64,000 nucleotides of DNA from Lamellibrachia columna (taxonomy: Eukaryota > Annelida > Polychaeta > Sabellida > Siboglinidae): contig OY759270.1 in the NCBI GenBank assembly GCA_963662155.1, positions 50,593,303-50,657,302 on the forward strand. Reading direction: 5' to 3'. Of this stretch, positions 23,251 to 37,049 are shown one piece after another. Below the pieces are notes generated by a model. The model made no database searches. It was not told the DNA's origin and saw only the letters and a list, made by a program, of their open reading frames with translations. Both the position numbers and the translations under genes were made by a program. The stretch's first letter is position 1, and each line of letters opens with the position of its first letter.

Positions 23251-24109
23251 TTGTATACAGTATTCAAAGCCTCGCTGGCCATGACAATGGAGATGTGCCG
23301 CCGATACCAACACACTCAGACGTTTATATTTGATCACTGGCCAGGACGGACATACTAGATACAATATTAAATAACAGGTGTGTTTCAACACGTGATGAGT
23401 GACTTGCTGTGTATGTAAGTGATCGACTTGGGTTCGGTAAGTCAGAGTCACAGTACTGAAGGGATTAGACAAGAAAATCTTTCTGCTCTGATAGCAATCG
23501 TTTTTAGACAAAAACTAAATCAACAGTTTGATATAAACTGTTTCCACTGGTAAGATAGACGAGGTATCAAAGACTGAGATCAAATGAGTCAAACGTGACA
23601 AAGATACCAATTTAATCTACAATATTATCAACACACATATGTGTACGGGTATGATATTTATTTCTATTCTGCTGTTCCATTTTGTTAGCTCGATAAGTTT
23701 GTAGCTGGTGCGAGTATCATACTAATTTAGTACGTTGTTTTATTTATATGTTTCGGCTTGAATCTCGCAATCTCCAAATTATTTATTTTCTTGCGTATTT
23801 TTTCAAGTCATGCATACCATTTGACTGAACTAACCTAAGTAATATGAGGTAACCCCAAGATTTACATAGCTACCTACATAGCTACATTACATAGACTAGC
23901 AAACACGCCCGTCCCCAGGACGGGATAACTTGTACTACGTACTCTCAAACGGTTTACGTACCGTAAGTATTCGCCGCGCGCGCGCGTGGTTTCTCCCGAT
24001 TAGCGTTAGGTTATCAGGAAATATTTCTTTTTGGAAGAAATGGTCAAATAAATTCTAGATCGGGTTTCATGACAAAGTTGTTATTATTCATCAAAATCAT
24101 TCACTGGTT
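23251..24109. other. no recognisable gene
   Basis: No domain or splice pair seen. A short CG run (cgccgcgcgcgcgcg) lies at about 23,970. Confidence 0.5.
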
Positions 24110-24610
24110 GTTTAAAAGGAAACACAATTCATGGTTTTGAGCCTATGTTCATACAAGGGTTACTAACACATGAACAGTTGCAACTACAATTAAGAATATC
24201 CCGCACGTGGTTTACAAGGAAAACCTTCTTAAACACACAACATATTAATGTCATGGGCCGCGCCATACTGTTTGATAACCCTGCGCCACGAGGGTCACGA
24301 TCTATCCAAATTCTTTCGCCAAATGGAAATATTCGTATACACATATTCCTTTGCTTGCCAGTAATATGACCATGCGTCCAAACTCAACCCATGTAACATA
24401 TTTTGGCTTTTGTTTACTATACCAGTTCTCAAGTATAGTAAACAAAATAGCACATTTGTTACATACTTGCGTTGGTTCTGTGTATGCCTCAGTTAACGCG
24501 TCAGGTGTAGTCTAGGTTATCCGATTTTCATAGAATTGCGCATGCGCTTATCGGTCGAGTTGGTTAACATGTCAGCTCTCAGTCAACCAGAGAAACTGAC
24601 TGGTTGGTTC
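24110..24610 (-). repeat. dispersed repeat family R2 (partner 55.19-55.68 kb, plus strand)
   Basis: The reverse complement of 24,490-24,590 matches 55,205-55,290 (ctgacatgttaa, ataagcgcatgcgca, taacctagactac). The reverse complement near 24,120-24,165 matches 55,590-55,650 (aaaaccatga). About 400 bases lie between the matching ends in both copies. Confidence 0.6.
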
Positions 24611-24714
24611 TCCATACCTCTTAAAACACATTATGAGTAAACCACTGCCGTGATATTCTTGATTTTAGTTGCACATGTTTTGTTTTTATTATCTTTTTTT
24701 AGGTGTATAGTCCC

Positions 24715-24715
<1 letters not shown>

Positions 24716-24797
<82 letters not shown>

Positions 24798-24929
24798 ATA
24801 CATATATCTGTGTGAGTGTGTGTTTGTATATTTGTATGTACGTTTGTATGTATGTTTCAATCAATATTCACAAATCCTCAGTCGTTAACTGATACTAAGG
24901 CGAAAAAATATATATATACACACACACAT

Positions 24930-25007
<78 letters not shown>

Positions 25008-25008
25008 A
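24716..25008. repeat. two (TA)n arrays with short CA run
   Basis: TA runs at 24,716-24,800 and 24,942-25,005 flank a 140-base spacer that contains tgtgtg and cacaca words. Confidence 0.95.
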
Positions 25009-25471
25009 CAAACAAATAAAATAAATTATATTATATACGTACATATATTATATACGTGCATACTACATATATACGTTCATACATTCATCCTTCATACACG
25101 CACGTACACGCACGTACACGCGTGCCCAATTGAAAAAAAACTTGCATTCCTATTTACCATAACACTGCGTACGGAAAATGGACAATACATGAGAAGTAAA
25201 TATATTATAAATATCATATAATATCATAAACACTTGACGATCGTATTCATCGAACTCCTAAAACAAACATATTTTACACAAGTGAAGAGTAATTCACATA
25301 ACCTAGGAACAAACAGGGATAGTACGCTGGTTGTTGATTTGTTCTACTCTACGCTCTTTTGCGCATGTGTGACCTACTTCGGTTTGTTGACAAACATAGC
25401 AACCCCGAATACTGACTGATACCAGTGCTGTGTGGCGGTGTGACGGTGATACATGAAACTAGTTTTTTCGT

Positions 25472-25669
<198 letters not shown>

Positions 25670-25699
25670 CCAAGGCTGAACAAAATATAGTATAGCCTG

Positions 25700-26330
25700 C
25701 AGATCGACATAGAACAGTTCCTATTTTCTCATTCGCATGCGATACACATTTTTCGTATCATTGTGCAGCTGCACCTCTCTATGTGTAGGGCGTATGGCGA
25801 GCGTCTTTCTGCCATACAAACAAACCGCCAAGTGTTTTTAATCGAAATCGAAACCCCGAATTAAGTAATCGCATATTTACAGTAGTTGGCGAAAGGCTTC
25901 ACCTTATGATTTTGTGGAAAGTCGTTGCGCCACGCTTGTCGCGAACACAATCGCACAAATCATCAAAGCTGACCGCTGTCATTCAAATCGGAGCGGTCAA
26001 GACCCAAGACATGCTGCATTGATAGTTTAATAAATTCAGACCTCAAATTTCACAAACTAACTGCAACGGTTATATAACATTTTTATTATGTCGATAAAAA
26101 ATGTATTACATTTACTTGCCGATGCTCTTAGTGCGTAACCTCTACAGAGGAAGGTAATTAGTGTATATTTCGAATAAGATTGACACATACCGTTTTCCTA
26201 GTGTCTACGCTATGTGTAGATAATTGTGTAACCTATTGTGTGGACTCTCGGAGTGTTTGTCCGTGTTTCTAAGTCAAATCACAGCTCCCACAGCGTGGCT
26301 TAGACAATGCAACTAAAGTCATACGATGCG
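25700..26330. other. no recognisable gene
   Basis: Unique-looking sequence without domains or paired splice signals. Confidence 0.5.
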
Positions 26331-26335
26331 ACGAA

Positions 26336-26422
26336 TGGATGTATGGATTGATGGGCTGATGGATGGCGTAACGGATATATAAATGAATGAATGAATTCAT
26401 GGATGGATGGATGGATGAATTA
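26336..26422 (+). repeat. (ATGG)n-type tetranucleotide array
   Basis: Degenerate atgg/atga repeats. Confidence 0.85.
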
Positions 26423-26619
26423 ATATGAAGAAAACGAACGACCGGATGAATCAATTGATTGTGATGAACCAAACCGTGACCGATTTTGTATCCAACATCA
26501 ATACACGACCACTATTCGCACTCAACAAGTACACCTGGGTTTCTGCGTATAATATATGCCGACAGGTTGACCTGCACCTCTGTAGCTCGGAACGCAGTCA
26601 TGCACGCCAATGTTTTTTG

Positions 26620-26842
<223 letters not shown>

Positions 26843-27130
26843 GGGGGCAACCGTGGCCTAGTGGTTAAAGTGTTGGACTCTAAATTCGAGGGTTGTGAGT
26901 TCAAGGTTCGTTTTCGAAGCTTAGGCAATTTCGTTTACCCTACTTACCTCAGTCTACTCTGCTGCAAATCAGTACAAACACTGTTTGGAAGGTGCCTGCG
27001 ATGGACTAGTGTCCCGTCCAGGAGAGTCAGTATAACTGCACTCTAAGTTGCTTCGCACTACAGAAACCAGGTTTAAGCACTGGCCATATAAGCCTTCATG
27101 GCTTCCTAAGGCGTAATGCCTGGGAGATGA
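26843..27130 (+). mobile_element. tRNA-derived SINE
   Basis: The head ccgtggcctagtggttaaag resembles a pol III A box, and gagttcaaggttcg about 45 bases later resembles a B box. A unique body follows with gactagtgtcccgtccagg and a TA-rich tail. It is not a functional tRNA: cloverleaf pairing is poor. Confidence 0.7.
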
Positions 27131-27350
<220 letters not shown>

Positions 27351-27480
27351 CTATATAATGTTTTATTTGTTCCACCGATGCAACAATCGTAATGTTAAGC
27401 TGTTGTGTGTTGTTTTCTTTCCTCAATGTTCTGATTGCGTCATGGAAGTATCATGTAACTGTAATTTATATTCATTGCAG

Positions 27481-27532
27481 AGCGCACGTTTATTCCTGCT
27501 GTTGGTGGCGGCGATCGTGATATGTAGATACG
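27481..27532 (+). CDS. copy B: signal-peptide exon
   Basis: After acceptor tattcattgcag, 52 bases encode SARLFLLLVAAIVICRY and one extra base before donor gtaagt. This is a classic hydrophobic signal core, entered in phase 0 and left in phase 1 to match the next exon. The same frame is also open upstream to an ATG at 27,439 and another at 27,358, so translation may start there without an upstream splice. I could not decide between these starts. Confidence 0.55.
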
Positions 27533-27689
27533 GTAAGTTAGTACTGTGAGATGGAGGTACGTATTTACTGCAGAACTGCAGAAGCTGTAAGTTGTAGTCG
27601 ACTCTCTGGAACCGAGTGCGTTGTAGCTGTTATCGGTGTAGTGATCTGGAGTTACGTAAATGTAAGCTTGCTGAAATTATGATATTACT

Positions 27690-27900
27690 TAAGTAGTCTC
27701 ATTTAAGAAACATAATAGAACTAGAGGACACGAAGTAACGTTAGTGAAGGATCAGTGTAGATTGGAGTAGTACTCGTTCTCACAGAGGACAATAAACAAA
27801 TGGAATATATTATCTACAGCGTGAGCAAATGCTAGCAAAGTGAACATGTTTGGAAACTAAACTAACAACTATCTCAGAAGGGCGGGTTACGCATAAAAGA
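27690..27900 (+). mobile_element. LINE 3' fragment, family L-a
   Basis: Translates in pieces as RTRGHEVTLVKDQCRLE, YSFSQRTINKWNILST and NYLRRAGYA, with stops. It is a plus-strand relative of the element at 22,911-23,250. Intronic in copy B. Confidence 0.6.
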
Positions 27901-28186
27901 ACTATTGTTGGACTCTCGATAAATCAATGATTCCTCGTCCACTTGCCATCTGAGCCTTTGCCTTGGACGGCGATCTCGCTAAAACCTGTTCAATCTTTTC
28001 TATGGCGACACATAATGTTATGTTGACTCCACTTTTTGAATCGGGTGTTTGTTGTCATTTGTTTATGCTCGTGCATCTATGCGTGCGTGCGAACGCGAGA
28101 ATTTGTATTACAAATGTATATACCAAAGTGAAAATATACTGTTGATCAAACTTTCGGATCTAAACTTTCAATCGAGCTTACATGTT

Positions 28187-28421
28187 TCAGTTTGATGGCG
28201 TATTGAGCAACATTGTAAGTGATTTACCCTTCACCCTGTGGCAAACCTGTTCATTCAAACGACATCTCGACTTCTTTGGAAACACTCCTTTATAAAACTG
28301 AGTGAACTGTGGCAAACTGACAGAAATTGCCAAAATTTTCGAAACGGCAGCAAGAGGATTCGAAGCCGGGTTCTCTCGATTGAAAATCCGGCGTTCTAAC
28401 CGCTGCGCCACGGCGCCCCAC
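28187..28421 (-). mobile_element. tRNA-derived SINE (minus strand)
   Basis: Reverse complement starts ggggcgccgtggcgcagcgg with an A-box-like ggcgcagcggttag, and has ggcttcgaatcc as B box 45 bases on. A non-tRNA body follows. The 89-codon frame across it is a well-known kind of false ORF over SINE heads. Confidence 0.75.
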
Positions 28422-29003
28422 CAACTGGATAATATTTGGGAGTAAATCAAATACATTTTTATACATACGTTAATTGTTTGAGGTCGGAATAAATCCGTAT
28501 CCCATATATTCCATCGAATACTGGCGGTATTTCGTCATCGATGACATTATGAGCTGAATAATAGCAGGATTTTATAATAATTGTTTATTAAGTAAAAACG
28601 AGTCGACGTCATGATTGAGTAAACAACTGCCGTAGTAGTACGTGTATGTAAATCCATATTATATAGGCTTGCAGCTCAGCTGTAATAAACCACGTTTGAG
28701 CAACTTGTTTGTTCGAATCAAGTCATTTTAATACGCATGATCAACAATAATCCAACACAGCTCCGGCGCCTCCTGAAAACCATGTAACGCCCATGTAAAA
28801 CAACAAACAAGATCCCCCCTGGCCACAACAATCGTCCCACTTTATGAACCACTGCTTTAAATAGGAAAACTACATCTGCCTGCTGCAACTATCTCCACCA
28901 CTATTCTTATATTCATAATATGTGGGTACGATACGATATGTGGGTATTTTATACAATCATTGTACATAACCCAATCCATGTGTAAGTTGATTATATTATG
29001 CAG

Positions 29004-29114
29004 TGAAGAAGATCGGTGAATGGTGCTTAGGTGTCATGGACAAATGTGAACCAGGCAGTGAGTGCAGTGAGCATCACATGGTGTGTGTGCGTGTGAATAC
29101 ACAGTCCACTCCTC
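29004..29114 (+). CDS. copy B: Cys-rich exon 1 (phase 1-1)
   Basis: Acceptor ttatattatgcag and donor gtgagt bound 111 bases (37 codons). The peptide has KKIGEWCLGVMDKCEPGSEC and then SEHHMVCVRVNTQSTP, with four Cys. The preceding intron end and the exon are homologous to copy D at 11,898-11,996. The KIGEWC start resembles KIGEPC of the exon at 32,025, so the modules share ancestry. Confidence 0.65.
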
Positions 29115-29158
29115 GTGAGTATACAAAATGACATTCGTAAAATCACTGTATCGTTATA

Positions 29159-29159
<1 letters not shown>

Positions 29160-29213
<54 letters not shown>
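29160..29213. repeat. (TA)n microsatellite
   Basis: About 27 TA units, 46 bases downstream of the splice donor at 29,114. Confidence 0.97.
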
Positions 29214-29216
<3 letters not shown>

Positions 29217-29524
29217 TCATATTATTTTGTATTGATTTTTTATTACGTGGAATTTGAGGCACCTTTAAACATTCCTATAAAATTATCCGCACAAAAAAAA
29301 CCGTAAAAAGGGAAATTCATGTTTAGTTTACCTTTGTTCAAAAGGAACACAAATCAACTGTACAAGAGGGACATTCAGAAACGTAAATGGAAAGTCATGC
29401 ACTGGTGGCCACGTTACTGTGACAAAATCTGACTTATAACACAGCTAATAAAGCCCCATGCATTCAAGCAATACAATACACGCCATAAACCTCCTTCATT
29501 TTGCCAGTATAATTTCTGTTTTAG

Positions 29525-29551
29525 GCATCCCCACCATAGATCCTTCTGCAG
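29525..29551 (+). CDS. copy B: 27-base mini-exon (phase 1-1)
   Basis: Acceptor tttctgttttag, then GC ATC CCC ACC ATA GAT CCT TCT GCA G, then gtaaac. It would add R-IPTIDPSA, a short Pro/Ser/Thr linker between Cys modules. Support is the phase fit and good splice consensus only; so small an exon could be fortuitous. Confidence 0.4.
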
Positions 29552-31083
29552 GTAAACTGCTACCTTGATTTTGCATACCTTTATAAATCGACAATACGAA
29601 CACCCGGGAACGCAACATATAGCAAAAGTAAATTACCAGTGACGAAAGCAAAGACAATAAACGCCTGTAGTAGTATTTATTATGTTAACATTCTAACATT
29701 CTATTTTTATCGTACTTTCACAAAACACTGTCACATTATGGTAAACAATAGGTCATGTTCTTCTGTCGGCAGTGTTCTATTGGCAGTTTATTGTGGCCAC
29801 AATGTTCGCACATTTCGATTTGTTGCTCTGGTCCCATCACAGGTCAGTTTCGTGTGGCATGTAATACAGTGGATGTGGTACAGCTCTGATTAAGCGTCGT
29901 CTTTGCTCCCCAGAATCGTCTTAATGCTAGTTTTAGGTTTAAGAATATTCCACGGGCCTTGTTCAAACGGGTTTTGACATCAACAATAATTATATGCACC
30001 ATATCTTCGAACTATGTACATGGTCAAGTGAAGGTGTGGTTTTCCAGTTCTGAATGATCCCTATGTACTCCACACTTTCTCATAATGTATGAGAAAGAAG
30101 GACCACATCGAATTAGAAGTCTTTATGGAAACTACCGTCCTTTACATTATGTTGCTCCTTCATAACCCAGTATATGACACTTTGACATGTTGATAAGTTT
30201 GTAGAAAGTCAACCAATCTGTGTTCCATGTTGTAGTTGTTTGTATCCTCTGCGTCACGTTGTGGACATACGACGTCGAACAGGAAACAATAGCCACTTGC
30301 AACAATGTCTTTCATTCAAGGATATCTTATTTTTAGTAAAAGATATAGGTCTTCTGAACATCTACGTTTGTCATAACAGTATTGAGCACGTGATCATTCT
30401 GGTTTTTTTCGTATTGGATGAGATGTTATCGCTGCATATTCTTTTGAATATATTTACATTTAAAGGTGAAATATAATGTTTTTCATCGGATTAGTTATTG
30501 GTCTGTCACATTCCCGTTTTATACAATTCCTGATGGTTATGGTGTTCATTGTTAAATTAGATTAACGTTGAAATATAAAAAGAGAATTGATTAATTTAAT
30601 TATACGAAACCCCCAACTAACTTCGTATCTGGTAACTAAAAATGAAAAACATACCATATGAAGCTGCGAACACCTACATTGTTATGCTTTCTGTGCATAC
30701 AGTGCATAAGTGTGTAATTAATGTAATAACAGTAACATCCATGTGTGACACTTGCATCGAGATCCACACGAAATGCACCTAAACAATGAATCTAACAACG
30801 TTTTCTCAAAAGTGATCTTAGTTCAAATTCACGCAAATGCTTCGAGCACAAGCTAGGGAGGATTACTGTGAACATTGTGTTAGGGTAAGTCTAAGAACTG
30901 TTCGATGGTTCACAGTTCAATCGTAACGGCTTAGTGAGGAGTGACGTTTTAGCAAACCCCTTATTGTAGGCGTTAATGTAGGACAACGTTTGGCGTTATT
31001 ATGTGAAAGCTACGACCTTTAGTATGATTTATCCACATATCATCACACATGCTATCAGCTATGAACGGCGTGTTATGTTGTAG
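29552..31083. other. copy B intron; nothing else recognised
   Basis: Short frames without module-like Cys patterns. Confidence 0.5.
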
Positions 31084-31227
31084 CGGCCCCAGGTGAACCC
31101 TGTGCAAGCAACTCTGACTGTGACTACGACGGTGGCGTATGCTTGAAGTCCGACTCGTGTCAACTGGGGCTCTGCCACTGCTACGTCGGCTTAGAAGTGT
31201 CATACAGGAGGAGGGCGTGTGCGAAAC
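31084..31227 (+). CDS. copy B: EB-module exon 2 (phase 1-1)
   Basis: 144 bases, 48 codons, between acceptor gttgtag and donor gtaagt. Peptide blocks are APGEPCASNSDCDYDGGVC, LKSDSCQLGLCHCYVGLE and YRRRACAK. Seven Cys with the C-x-C..G..C ending mark an EB/EGF-like extracellular module. The last 22 bases of the exon plus the donor are repeated twice more in the intron with a 35-base period (31,241 and 31,276), giving three potential splice donors. Confidence 0.75.
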
Positions 31228-31310
31228 GTAAGTGTTAATGAGGAGGAGGGCGTGCGCGAAACGTAAGTGTCAGTGAGGAGGAGGGCGTGCGCGAAACGTA
31301 AGTGCCATAA
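31206..31310 (+). repeat. 35-bp unit x3 spanning and copying a splice donor
   Basis: The unit aggaggagggcgtgYgcgaa + acgtaagtg starts at 31,206, 31,241 and 31,276. Identical donor words gtaagtg lie at 31,228, 31,263 and 31,298. Reading through the first donor meets TAA at 31,236-31,238. Confidence 0.9.
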
Positions 31311-32024
31311 CACATTACAACAGCCGTAATTAGACACTTAGAATGTGTTCCCTTGTGGAAGGCTTGTAACCTATATTTTTGTGTTTAAGTTATGCTGATT
31401 AACTGAGTTTTTCTGAGAGATTGGGTACGCATGAAATGCATTGTAACATTCCCTCTGGGCATATTGTTAAACTTTAGCACATTAAGCATTTAATTGTTCA
31501 TTTGCTAACCGCAGGAAATATCTGAGGTCCCGTTAGCACTCGCAGTTTGGATAGAACAAAAATCCATGCCGTTTTTGTACAACCAGCCAAGGTCGCACAC
31601 ATTAAACACAACATGGACTCATTACGTTTGTATACTGTTGTGTTACACCTTGTCCCAATGATAAAACATATGGAATTTACCCGACTGGCAGTTACAACTT
31701 GCCACGTATCTGGGTAAATTGCAACACTAGGAGAGCTCATAAAACTTTTCAGTGCACACATGTGTAATGTAGTAGGAATTTTAAATGATGCGTGTGCTAA
31801 CTCGGGGAAATATTTGCGATCATATTGGCATTTACAATATTGATCAGATTACAATCAGTACCGTAATCTGGAAATATGTTATTTTACAACTAGCCCCAGT
31901 CTCCTCAAACTTCGTTAACATTATTATATCTTGTAAATATGACTTTCATTTGAAAAGCAGTTTCATTTGGACATGCAGCAAACCAACTTACAAACTTGCG
32001 TTGCAAGATGTTTATGCCCTGCAG

Positions 32025-32153
32025 CGATAAAGATCGGTGAGCCGTGCGTACCCCATGACGAGTGCAGTGGATATATGTCAAAGTGCAAGAACAATGTCTG
32101 CTCTTGTGAATACTATGGGCCAATACCATCTGACGACAAGACTCAGTGCTATC
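32025..32153 (+). CDS. copy B: EB-module exon 3 (phase 1-1)
   Basis: 129 bases, 43 codons, from acceptor atgccctgcag to donor gtgagt. Peptide IKIGEPCVPHDECSGYMSKC, then KNNVCSCEYYGP and DDKTQCY. Six Cys in the order C-x6-C-x6-C-x4-C-x-C..C fit a compact EB module. From 32,153 the phase-1 donor fits the stalk exon at 36,827 directly, but not the exon at 35,963. Confidence 0.72.
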
Positions 32154-32638
32154 GTGAGTACTAAACAATGCACTATAGACCCTTCCCATTATACCGCCAC
32201 GCTACCTGGTGTATTATAATGAAACGTAAAGATTCGGGTACAGGCCTGTACATGTTGTCGGAGTTACCCGAATCTTTAAATTCCATTATCATTCACCATG
32301 CTTTGATTGGAAGGGTCCATTGTACCGCGATCATTCCATTATCTTATCATATAAAACAGATAGAAAAGACATGTAATGAAAACCTAAGTAAATTATCCAG
32401 CTGTTTCTAAGCCTCAAATCTTACAATTCTGTTTTATCTTTCCGGTAATATATCCATATCCTGTTTAATGCGATAAGATAAGAGCAGCTTTAAATTAAAC
32501 GCCAAGGTCACAACTTAATTGTTTAGAATTATCTGTGCTATGTGTTTGTCTTCAATGCTGAAGAGATTGTGGCGGTTAAGTTTATAATTGACCTGATATC
32601 AATATCGGAGTAAAGAACACTATCATTATTTGATTATT

Positions 32639-34193
<1,555 letters not shown>

Positions 34194-34364
34194 AAATAGC
34201 GGATGCATCGATTTCACAAAGCGTATATAAATATAATCACGAAGTGGCCTGCGATTGGTTTATATTAACAGATTTGGCCTGGCGACAAGGCGCAGTTTAA
34301 GAAATGTCGCTGACGGTGGAGCGCCACTAGCAGCGGGGGTTTCGCAAAAAACATTAACGAAAAT

Positions 34365-34539
34365 ATATCGCGAAGTAAACAGAAGTAACAAAGTACAAAG
34401 TCGCGTTACGTTAGATAACACTACTTCGTTACAAGTAAAAGTATTTAATCAAAATTATACTTCGTTACATGCAAATTACTTGAAATAACTACTCAAATAT
34501 TTTAACGAAGTACTCTTACCTCGTTACATGTCAACCCTG
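34365..34539. mobile_element. possible hAT-type terminal fragment
   Basis: Repeated cgttac / aacgaagta words end in catgtcaaccctg at 34,539. The reverse complement CAGGGTTGACATG looks like a hAT terminus. No matching left end or target duplication was found. Confidence 0.35.
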
Positions 34540-35332
34540 CCGTGGCGGTTAGCCATCATTAACGACTGCCGGAAACTATTGAATTCAAAGCAGCTGGAGT
34601 GCTGTATCTTAGTATGCTATTTGGAACAATGGTTTCTATATTTTGAAGGGAGTGGACCCCAATTAAATTAAGATTTTCAATATTTCCACTGATTCATTCT
34701 CGATAAATAAACGTGTGTTTTATTGGTTGTCGTGTCATTATACCCGATGTGGCTGTATCGCGATATGTAACGTATCGTGTATTTTCCGGATTTTCCTTCA
34801 CCTAGATCACTGTCTCCAGAGACGTAAGAACTTGATATGGCCTTGGTTTGAAATCAGAGTTGTCATTCTCCTACACCAACCGCCTGCCAAGGCTGATGAG
34901 TTTGATCTACCCAGTTTCGAAATCGGCGTTGTCCTTCTCCTAGATGCCTCGCCTGTTAGCCTGGAGCCGTAGGGTGCATCATTACCGCGGTACCACGAGG
35001 AGGTTATATTGAGAGAGCTTGCAGCAGCAGCTGAAAGCGAGAACGTGAAGCGTTTGAACTACAAATTACTCACCACATTGCAGCACCAGAAGCACCACAC
35101 ATAACTGTATTTCCACCCACCACACATAACTGTATTTCCACCCACCTGCGGCTGTGGTGACGACAAGGTTTACATCACAACGACTTTGTTTGGTGTATCA
35201 TCCGGAAGTTGCCTGCCCAAAAACCGTTAGTTGACTTCCACTAATAAAGACTGATGAATGATGGTGTGCCGTAGACCAATGCAGAAATATAGATATAATA
35301 GTTTTAAAAGGTTAATGTCTTCGGATTAGTAC

Positions 35333-35625
35333 GTGCGTGCGTGCCGCGTACCTGTGGATAGCGCCAGAAACATCCTCTCCAGGCCATGTGTGTATGTTAG
35401 TGTTAAGTCTGTAGGAAATACATCAACTTTTCGACGTAAAATAAAAATCCACCTGTTTAAACTTGCTTTTCCTCCACAGCTCCCCAGCGTACCAATCCAA
35501 CTGTTTACAATTGGAACTCCTGAACCCCTTTTGTTTTGGTGCTCTGCCGAGCTTGGGTCTCCCGAGGATTTTAGCACAAAAGAGGCATTTTATATTATTA
35601 TTATTGTTATTATTATATGTAAAGC
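35333..35625 (+). mobile_element. CR1/L2-like LINE 3' end
   Basis: Encodes the LINE C-terminus SVGNTSTFRRKIKIHLFKLA, then a 3' tail (gctctgccgagcttgggtct, cccgaggatttt) and an ATT repeat. A reverse-strand relative of the tail lies at 45,415-45,515. Confidence 0.7.
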
Positions 35626-35962
35626 CTTGCCCTCTGGAGTCAGCTTAATACAACGGCATTTGAAATGGTATTGGGGAAACCGGGGCTAGTTGTAACACAG
35701 GTATGTTGTAACTGACGTATGACAGACGACACTACTAACAAAGTCAAGTGTTCAGTGTTCAGTTCAACGAAAACCGTACTGTATTTTGTTTCTCTATGAA
35801 ACAAACAATATGGCTGATACCAGATAACACGAAAAAGTGATATTGACCTGTAGTTCGTAAATTGTGTATTGTCAATATTCTTAAATATTGGGATGATGTT
35901 GTCAATGCGAGATGTCATTTCAATTTTTATTTGTTTAAGCATTTGTCATATCTTCATTGCAG

Positions 35963-36081
35963 TAACACGGAAAATGCGAACGAGATGTGTGACCATTTCA
36001 GCCGTTATGATCCCTGCCATTTCAACAACTTGACTTGCCTCTTTTGTCCGGAATCAGCAGGCATCTTCAAATGTTTCTCAT
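35963..36081 (+). CDS. copy B: Cys-rich exon out of phase with neighbours
   Basis: Acceptor tcttcattgcag and donor gtaagc bound 119 bases. The open module frame reads ENANEMCDHFSRYDPC, then NNLTCLFCPESAGIFKC. It is homologous to the copy C exon at 50,200 (CPDSGI..KC). Length is not a multiple of three and the start phase is 2, so after the phase-1 donor at 32,153 it would be read in the wrong frame and hit TGA at about 36,035. It may need an unseen partner exon, act as a poison exon, or be dead. Confidence 0.5.
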
Positions 36082-36298
36082 GTAAGCATTAAATAAGTTG
36101 ATTTTCGAGCTACCTGTTTTGTCTCTATGGACGATTGTCGTGATTTCAATAAGCTCTGAAAGTATTGAATTGAATATCAAATAAGGTGGTGGAATACGTC
36201 TCTGGTTTGGTATTGTATATTTGACATATTGTTAAGCAGGATCCTTTGGAGTATACATTCTACGTAATACGTTTTCCACAAAGAGAACTTTCAAAATG

Positions 36299-36388
36299 GA
36301 CGACACCACGCTGTTGTATCAATACAATGACGACACCACGCTGTTGTATCAATACAATGACGACACCACGCTGTTGTATCAATAAAAT
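36299..36388 (+). repeat. 30-bp unit x3 (cgacaccacgctgttgtatc...)
   Basis: Period 30; the third unit reads aataaaatga instead of aatacaatga. A single copy of the corresponding ctgttgtatc word lies at the start of the next block, 37,712. Confidence 0.9.
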
Positions 36389-36826
36389 GACACACCTGTT
36401 GCAACTAACGATTCACATTCAATTAACTGGGTTTTCATCTAGTACCGACAGACCAACCGAAGATTGGTTATAGCCAATACTCTGCCGTAGCGAGCTCACG
36501 AAAACTAAGGATTCCGACGGAATCACACAATCATATAAATCTGACGGTTCAACGCTACCGAAACTAAACCTGGGATTGGAATCCCACTAAATTCGCATCA
36601 AGGAAACCATAAAATAAGAGAATATTAATTATATTGACTTCAACTTTGGTTTCAGTCATGAATTGGTTCTGCAGATAGGTGTGGTGAATACAGACGGTGC
36701 CATTAGATAAGTAGGATGAAAGTGAGGCAGAAAAGTGAAAAGTGAAACTCCAATCATATAAGCGGACTATTATTTTTTGTATTGATCATAACTGTTCATA
36801 ACACATTGTAGTAATTCTTGTTTCAG

Positions 36827-36862
36827 CCAACTTCACAAGTACCACTACTACGGACCACTCGG
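36827..36862 (+). CDS. copy B: stalk exon 1 (phase 1-1, 12 codons)
   Basis: Acceptor cttgtttcag, then peptide NFTSTTTTDHS, then donor gtaagttg. It is homologous to copy A's 842 and 1,304 exons but lacks the internal 12-base repeats. It has one N-glycosylation site. Confidence 0.6.
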
Positions 36863-36926
36863 GTAAGTTGTTTATTTGTCTACAAATCATAACAAATCTG
36901 ACCATTTCCATCTGACCACATTACAG

Positions 36927-36949
36927 CCTCGTCCTCGTTGGACAATTAA
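36927..36949 (+). CDS. copy B: candidate alternative terminal exon
   Basis: Acceptor ccacattacag, then phase-1 ASSSLDN and TAA, overlapping ATTAAA as in copy A. Similar sites with TGA and a broken hexamer (ATTGAA) are at 37,114-37,136 and 38,340-38,362. Confidence 0.3.
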
Positions 36950-36980
36950 AATGCAACGTTAAATAATGTTGCTACCCAGA

Positions 36981-37049
36981 CCACCACCGCCACTATCAAC
37001 GCCCAGACCACCACCGCCACTATCAACGCCACTACTCCGAACCGCTCGG
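36981..37049 (+). pseudogene. copy B: stalk-like exon with destroyed donor
   Basis: The Thr/Asn coding stretch (TTTATINAQTTTATINATTP) follows an in-place cag at 36,978-36,980. The donor position reads cggATaag (37,050-37,051), whereas the paralogous exon at 38,275 has cggGTaag. As it stands it could not be spliced at that point. Confidence 0.55.

Noticed and set aside
26843..26910. Functional tRNA gene
   Set aside because: A- and B-box-like words are present, but acceptor and anticodon stems do not pair well and a SINE body follows.
28187..28456. 89-codon minus-strand protein containing AVAQRLERRIFNREN
   Set aside because: It lies over the pol III promoter head of a tRNA-derived SINE; such frames are false genes.
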